From: Salvelinus alpinus | Taxonomy: Eukaryota; Chordata; Actinopteri; Salmoniformes; Salmonidae | Reading direction: 5' to 3' | Assembly: GCF_045679555.1 (NCBI RefSeq) | Contig: NC_092120.1 | Location: 11,715,805-11,779,804, forward strand | Length of the DNA: 64,000 nt | Notes under the pieces: generated by a model | The model's input: the letters and a program-made list of their open reading frames with translations, nothing else | Database searches by the model: none | What the model was told of the DNA's origin: nothing | Position numbers and translations under genes: made by a program | Shown here: positions 57,519 through 64,000 of the stretch, piece by piece | Layout: each line of letters begins with the position of its first letter | How positions within the stretch are numbered: position 1 is the stretch's first letter

Positions 57519-59262
57519 ACCTGTCTGGGAACGGGGTTCCGCTAGCGGAAATTTGACTGGGAAATTTCTCAAACATACAAGTATTAGACACCATTTTAAA
57601 GATAAGATTCTCGTTAATCCAACCACAGTGTCCGATTTCAAAAAGGCTTTTCGGCGAAAGCAGAACATATCATTATGTTAGGTCAGCAACTAGTCACAGA
57701 AAGCATACAGCGATTTCCTCCAAAGAGAGGAGTCACAAAAAGCAGAAATAGAGATAAAATTAATCACTAACCTTTGATGATCTTCATCAGATGACACTCC
57801 CGGGACAACATGTTACACAATACATGTATGCTTTGTTCGATCAAGTTCATATTTATATCCAAAAACCTCAGTTTACATTTGGCTTTGCCTCCAAAACATC
57901 CCGTGAATTTGCACAGAGCCACATCAATTTACAGAAATACTCATAATAAACATTGATAAAAGATACAAGTGTTATTCACAGAATTAAAGATATACTTCTC
58001 CTAATGTAACCGCTGTGTCAGATTTCAAAAAAACTTTACGAAAAAAGCAAACCATGCAATAATCTGAGTACGGCGCTCAGAGACCAAAACAACTCAAACA
58101 GATATCCGCCATGTTGGAGTCAACAGAAGTCAGAAATAGCATTATAAATATTCACTTACCTTTGATGATCTTCATCAGAATGCACTTCCAGGAATCCCAG
58201 TTCCACAATAAATGTTTGATTTGTTCCATAAAGTTAATAATTTATGTCCAAATACCTCCTTTTTGTTTGCGCGTTTAGCCCAGTATTCCAAATTCATGAC
58301 GCGCGATCACTAGGAGCAGACAAAAAGTTCCGTTACAGTCCGTAGAAACATGTCAAACGAAGTATAGAATCAATCTTTAGGATGTTTTTAACATAAATCT
58401 TCAATAATGTTCCAACCAGAGAATTCCTTTGTCTTCAGAAATGCAATGGAACTCAAGCTAACTCTCACGTGAACGAGCATGGTCAGCTCATGGCACTCTG
58501 GGAGAGACCTTACTGTCACGCCCTGACCTTAGAGATCCTGTTTATGTCTCTATTTTGGTTTGGTCAGGGCGTGAGTTTGGGTGGATATTCTATGTTCTAT
58601 GTTTTCTATTTCTTTGTGTTTGGCCCGGGTGTGGTTCTCAATCAGAGGCAGCTGTCTATCGTTGTCTGTGATTGAGAACGATACTTAGGTAGCCCTTTTT
58701 TCCACCTGTCTTTGTGGGAAGTTGACTTTTGTTTAGGGAACATAGCCTTTAGCTTCACGGTTTGTTTTTGTAGTGTTTGTTGTTTTGTTCAGCGTCTTTT
58801 TCCAAATAAAGAGAAAATGTACGCTCACAACCTGCACCTTGGTCCTCTTCCTTTAACGGCCGTGACACTTACTCAATCCCCTCTCATTCGCCCCCACTTC
58901 ATAGTAGAAGCATCAAACAAGGTTCTAAAGACTGTTGACATGTAGTGGAAGCCTTAGGATAGTGGAAGCCTTAGAGCAATATGACCCCATAGACACTGTG
59001 TATTCGAAAGGCCAAGAGTTGAAAAACTACAAACCTCAGATTTCCCACTTCCTGGTTGGATTTTTCTCAGGTTTTCGCCTGCCATATGAGTTCTGTTATA
59101 CTCACAGACATCATCAAACAGTTTTAGAAACTTCAGAGTGTTTTCTATCCAAATCTACTAATAATATGCATATATTAGCAACTGGGACTGAGTAGCAGGC
59201 AGTTTACTCTGGGCACGCTTTTCATCCAAATGTGAAAATGCTGCCCCCTAGCCCAAACAGGA
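57519..59262. mobile_element. Non-autonomous TA-flanked element, copy 3
   Basis: Starts ACCTGTCTGGGAACGGGGTT and ends CCCAAACAGG, giving imperfect inverted ends, with TA at 57517-57518 and 59263-59264. Shares internal order with copies 1 and 2. Inserted in the minus-strand LINE and itself split by a solo LTR. Confidence 0.82.
58514..58867 (+). mobile_element. Solo LTR inside the non-autonomous element
   Basis: 354 bp with ends TGTCACGCCCTGACC…GGCCGTGACA and a 5-bp duplication CTTAC on both sides (58509-58513 and 58868-58872). AATAAA occurs near 58805. Related in ends and layout to the LTRs at 38307 and 40776 but a different subfamily. It implies recombination between LTRs of a once full element. 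Confidence 0.87.
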
Positions 59263-59410
59263 TAAGAGACGGTAGCAGCAACATTATGTACAAAATAAGT
59301 TAAAAAAACAAGTTACAAACAACGCAAAAAACGAACAAAATAGCACAATTGGTTACGGGCATGTAAAACATCAGCCATCCTCTTCGGCACCAGCTTTCAT
59401 TCAGAACACG

Positions 59411-59824
59411 GTATCCCGGAGAAGGTCTCCTGGAGGAGACTTATTCTTTTATTTCCGGTTGTTATTTAAATAAACACACTTGAAACCGATTTAATCCAAC
59501 TTTGTCCGTTTCTGATCTGTGTAAACGTCTTGACCAAACCCCCTGGTCTGCCACATTGATAACATGTCAGCACATTTTTCATTTGATTTGGCGCCATTTA
59601 GCTTAGGCTATTTGATTGGAGAAACCTGCATGATCTAAAAAGTGTCTGTCTCATTACATTGTCATACTATCACGGCTCAGGCTAAGACCCAGATGCAGAC
59701 ACAGGAGGCGGATAGTACGAGTCTCAGAGTTTATTATAGTATAAGTACATAGTACACTCTTGTTGGAGGTGCGTCTTGGTGACTTCAGCTCAGAAAATTC
59801 CGCCATCTTTAATCTGCTACCATA
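59411..59824. other. Spacer between the two LINEs
   Basis: No gene recognised. Around 59690-59760 (CACGGCTCAGGCTAAGACCC) there may be a fragment of another repeat. Confidence 0.45.
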
Positions 59825-59959
59825 GGTGGCCACCTAATCCTGCCTAATGAGCGGGCCGACCTTGCCTGATCCCAAGACAACAGTACCGCAGAAGGGACAG
59901 ATGGAGCGGCCTCCTTGTCAGGTTCCATAGACATGGACATTGCCCACCGCTTCCGAGTA

Positions 59960-60600
59960 TACTACTTGCCAATGTCCAGTCTCTGGACAACAAGGTAGGC
60001 GAAATTCGGGCAAGGGTTGCCTTCCAGAGAGACATCAGAGATTGTAACATTCAGTGTTTCACGGAAACATGGCTCTCTCGGAATATGTTGTCGGAATCGG
60101 TTCAGCCACCGGGCTTCTCCATGCATCGTGTCGACAGAGATAAACACCTCTCTGGGAAGAGGAAGGGCGGGGGTGTATGCTTCATGATTAACGACTCATG
60201 GTGTAATCATAACAACATACAGGAACTCAAGTCCTTCTGCTCACCCGACCTAGAATTCCTCATAATCAAATGTGGCCATATTACCTTCCAAGAGAATTCT
60301 TGTCAGTTATCGTAACAACTGTGTACAATCCCACTCAAGCAGACACCAAGATGGCCGTAAAGGAACTTCACTGGACTCTATGTAAACTGGAAACCATATA
60401 TCCTGAGTCTGCATTTATTGTAGCTGGGGATTTTAACAAAGCAAATTTGAGAACAAGGCTACCTAAATTCTATCAGCATATTGATTGCACAACGCGCGGG
60501 GGTGATACACTCGACTACTGCTACTCTAACTTCTGCAATGCATACAAAGCCCTCCCCCGCCCTCCCTTCGGCTAATCTGACCACGACGCCATCTTGCTCC
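59960..60600 (+). pseudogene. LINE endonuclease, broken
   Basis: Pieces in shifting frames: SVQPPGFSMHRVDRDKHLSG, KRKGGGVCFMINDSWC, ESAFIVAGDFNKANLRTRLP (the AGDFN active-site block of APE-type endonucleases) and GGDTLDYCYSN; a TAA at about 60573 precedes SDHDAILLL. At least one frameshift and one stop. Confidence 0.78.
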
Positions 60601-60809
60601 TACTGTCTTCTAGGCAGAAACTCAAACAGGATGTACCAGTGACTAGAACCATTCAGCGCTGGTCTGACCAATCGGAATCAATGCTTCAAGATTGTTTTGA
60701 TGACGCAGACTGGGATATGTTCCGGTCAGCCTCAGAGAACAACATCGACCTATACGCTAACTCTGTGATTTAATTTATAAGGAAGTGCATTGGAGATGTT
60801 TTACCCACT

Positions 60810-62507
60810 GTGACTATTAAAACCTACCCTAACCAGAAACCGGGGATGGATGGCGGCTTTCGCACAAAACAGAAAGCGCGAACCACCGCATTTAACCATG
60901 GAAAGAGGTCTGGGGATATTGCTGAATATAAACAGTGTAGTTATTCCCTCCGCAAGGCAATCAAACAAGTGAAATGCCGGTACAAGGACAAAGTGGAGTC
61001 GCAATTCAACGGCTCAGACACGAGACGTATGTGGCAGGGTCTACAGGAAATCATGGACTACAAAAAGAAAACCAGCAATGTCACTGACACCGACTTCACG
61101 CTTCCAGACAATTTAAACACCACCTTTAACCGCTTTGAGGATAATACAGTGCCAACGTCACAGCCCGCTAACAAGAACTGCGCCCCCCCCCCCTTCTCCG
61201 TGGCCGACGTGAGTAAAACATTTAAACGTGTTAACCCTCGCAAGGCTGCTGGCCTAGACGGCATCCCTGGCCGCGTCCTCAGAGCATGCGCAGACCAGCT
61301 GAGGGTGTGTTTACGGACATATTCAATCGCTCCCTATCCCAGTCTGCTGTCCCCACATGCTTCAAGATTGCCACCATTGTTCCTGTACCAAAGAAGACAA
61401 AGATAACTGAACTAAATGACTACTGCCCCGTAGCACTCACTTCTGTCATCATGAAGTGTTTTGAGAGACTAGTCAAGGATCATATCACCTCCACCTTAGC
61501 GGCCACTCTAGACCCACTTCAGTTTGCATACCACCCTAACAGGTCCACAGACGATGCAATCGCCATCACACTGCACACTGCCCTATCCCATCTGGACAAG
61601 AGGTTGTACTTATGTAAGAATGCTGTTCATTGACTACAGCTCAGCATTCAACACCATAGTACCCTCCAAGCTCATCATCAAGCTGAAGGCCCTGGCCTCA
61701 ACCCCGCCCTGTGCAATTGTGTCCGGGACTTTCTGACGGGGCACCCCCAGGTGGTGAAGGTAGGAAACAACAACATCTCCACCTCGCTGACCATCAACAC
61801 TGGGGCCCCACAAGGGTGCGTGCTCAGTCCCCTCATGTACTCCCTGTTCACCCACGACTGTGTGGCCATACACGCCTCCAACTCAATCATCAAGTTTGCA
61901 GATGACACAACAGTAGTGGGCTTGATTACCAACAATGACGAGACAACCTACAGGGAGGAGGTGAGGGCACTCGGAGTGTGGTGTCAGGAAAACAACCTCT
62001 CATTCAATGTCAACAAAACAAAGGAGATGATCGTGGACTTCAGGAAACAGCAGAGGGAGCACCCCCCCCCCCCCTATCCACATCGAAGGGGCAGCAGTGG
62101 AGAAAGTGGAAAGTTTTAAGTTCCTCTGCGTACACATCAACAACAAACTGAAATGGTCCACCCACACAGACAGTGTGGTGAAGAAGGCGCAACAGTGCCT
62201 CTTAAACCTCAGGAGGCTGAAGAAATGTGTCTTGTCACCCAAAACCCTGACTAACTTTACAGATCCACAATCGAGAGCATGGTACGGCAACTGCTCCGCC
62301 CTCAACCGCAAGGCTCTCCAGAGAGTGGTGCAGTCTGCACAACGCATCACCGGGGGCAAAGTACCTGCCCTCCATGACACCTATAGCACCCGATGTCACA
62401 GGAAGGCAAAAAAGATCATCAAAGACAACAACCACCCGAGCCACTGCCTGTTCACACCGCTACCATCCAGAAGGCGAGGTCTGTACAAGCTGGAACCAAG
62501 AGACTGA
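60810..62507 (+). pseudogene. LINE reverse transcriptase, broken
   Basis: Order: [36 protein letters not shown], then a shift to [40 protein letters not shown], a shift to [20 protein letters not shown], then [20 protein letters not shown] and KFADDTTVVGL with the catalytic FADD intact, and VEKVESFKFLC-type thumb sequence. At least four frameshifts (near 61300, 61610, 61720 and 62075, the last beside a C homopolymer). Confidence 0.85.
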
Positions 62508-62985
62508 AGAACAGCTTCTATCTCAGGGCCATCAGACTGCTAAACAGCAAACACTAACTCAGAGAGGCTGCTGCCTACATGGAAACCCAATCGCTGGCCA
62601 CTTTAACAAATCGATCACTAGTCACTTTAAACAATGCCACTTTAAATAATGCCACTTTAATAATGTTTACACATCTTACATTACTCATATCATATGTATA
62701 CATATCTTACATTACTCATATCATATGTATATACTGTATTTTATACCATCTATTGCACCTTGCCTTTGCCGCTCGGCCATCGCTCATCATGTACATATTC
62801 TCATTCACCCCCTTTTAGATTTGTGTGTGTTAGGTAGTTGTTGGGCAACTGTTAGATTACTTGTTAGATATTACTGCACTGTCGGAACCAGAAGCACAAG
62901 CTTTTTGCTACACTCTCATTAACATCTGCTAACCATGTGTATGTGACAAATACAATTTGATTTGATTTTGATTTGATTTATTAAC

Positions 62986-64000
62986 GGACCAGTATAGCCC
63001 TCTGCAGTGTGGGAAACTTTTTTTCTCTCATAAAGGTAGAGGTACAGATTTCTGCAGTGCTGTGAGAAATTATTTTAGCTATATCAATTAGCTACATAAT
63101 GTAACTCCTAGGGTGTATTGGCAATTTTTTAAGCTGATAACACTATATTTAAAAAAAAACATTTTGACATTTGTTAAAGTGATTCTTGTAGTAGTTCAAC
63201 AACATTTGAGTGGTCTCCAGGTTGATTTGAGGTGTTTCCAGGCCATTTCTGCCACTTTAGGCAGGTGGGTTATGAAATATAATGGCACATTGTTGAAGAC
63301 TAGTCCACTACTTACTAATACACAAGATTTGGCTACAAAAAGTCAACAGTAATATCACATTTACAAAATCTGATTCAGTATTGGCGGCCATATTGGATTA
63401 TGTAAAAAATAAATACATTGGGGTTTTGTGCCCCAATTTTTGGGCACCTCTTCTAATATTCTTCCCCCACAAAGGATGCAGTGCAAATTGAGCAAATTGA
63501 GATATCGTGTGTGACAAACAAATTTAATTTATCTTGTGTGACCACAGATTATCCATTATATTGACCAGATAGTCAAGTGACCCCTATGAAAATTACTGTC
63601 TTCAAAAATGGAAGGCCGTTAGCTTTCATACCAGTATCTTTAACTAATCAACTCCCTGTACTCCATTTCATGTGCCAAAGAAAAAAAAACACCTGCTGCA
63701 GAAGAATGATTTTGGTCCCATTTATCCCCCTCATTTTGCTCTCAATGACTATATCTCCCTCCTTGGGCCAATGATCTCTATGGCATGACGCATCATTCAC
63801 CAAAGTTTCGTCTAAATCGTCCCAATGTCTCTGAGATAAGGACAGATGGACGGACAGACGGAGACCGATCCACAGTCCCCTCCCCGATTTCATTGTGAGG
63901 GACAATTAATACATCCCAATGAGCTTCTCTATTAAATTTGACGCTTTAATCGGCTCTGTAACGCGTTCATCACTTTCTGACGGTAAGGCCCTGGACTATG
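62986..64000. other. Right end of window, no gene recognised
   Basis: AT-rich sequence with short homopolymers. A stretch with ACAGATGGACGGACAGACGG at 63841-63860 may be part of a dispersed repeat. The short ORFs show no domain. Confidence 0.5.

Larger units (their letters stand above)
54364..59410 (-). mobile_element. LINE (Rex1/L2/CR1-like), interrupted
   Basis: Minus-strand non-LTR retrotransposon: 3' tail near 54364 (TCAAATCAAACTTTATTTGT), reverse transcriptase pieces to about 56570, endonuclease and 5' remnants to 57518, then further 5' sequence from 59263 to about 59410 after an insertion. The break is exact: TCATA at 57514-57518 and TAAGAGAC at 59263 rejoin. Frameshifts and stops are numerous. 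A SINE-like tail is also inserted near the 3' end. Confidence 0.8.
59825..62985 (+). mobile_element. LINE (Rex1/L2/CR1-like), nearly complete but frameshifted
   Basis: Plus-strand copy: an endonuclease part (about 59960-60600), reverse transcriptase (about 60810-62500), a 3' non-coding part, and a tail of ATTTGATTTGATTTTGATTT repeats at 62957-62982. The head-to-head neighbour at 54364-59410 is a related family. Confidence 0.82.

Overview
The window is nuclear DNA of a bony fish, almost certainly a salmonid (trout, salmon or char). It carries a tRNA-derived SINE of the HpaI type, several Tc1/mariner families, LINEs and LTR elements of the kind that fill salmonid genomes, and vertebrate genes with long repeat-filled introns and GT-AG splice sites. 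No bacterial-style operon is present; genes were found by joining exons by eye.

Region 1 (1-25515, + strand): the 3' nineteen coding exons of dpy19l1, a multi-pass ER C-mannosyltransferase. They run from 83 to the stop codon at 23971-23973. The joined frame is open for 626 codons and every junction keeps phase. One intron (5609-19598) is filled by a 12.8-kb minisatellite, about 268 copies of a 48-bp unit. Because 48 is divisible by three, it gives long spurious ORFs on both strands.

Region 2 (25740-29860): a nest of transposons. A decayed Tc1-type element holds a hAT element, which itself holds a fold-back Tc1. The outer element also holds a non-autonomous TA-flanked element.

Region 3 (30609-53007): two minus-strand loci encoding tandem F-type lectin (fucolectin) domains. 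Locus B (30609-35348) has three domains, with a premature stop and a damaged last exon. Locus A (44605-53007) has two domains and a clean stop. A third, plus-strand piece (35984-36702) has a signal-peptide exon and a frameshifted lectin half-domain. It lies between near-identical inverted repeats (35439-35765 and 37026-37350). F-type lectins bind fucosylated glycans and act in fish innate recognition. The fucose-contact residues are kept in some domains and lost in others. Tc1 elements, a hAT relic, a non-autonomous LTR retrotransposon and a 2.7-kb TIR element lie in and between these loci.

Region 4 (53008-64000): mostly repeats. A minus-strand LINE is split by a non-autonomous DNA element that is itself split by a solo LTR. 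A second, plus-strand LINE follows. No host gene was recognised here.

The most notable features are the giant higher-order minisatellite, the apparent inversion that separates a lectin signal exon from its array, and two independent fold-back transposons. Family names and functions come from recognition of sequence motifs; no database search was run.
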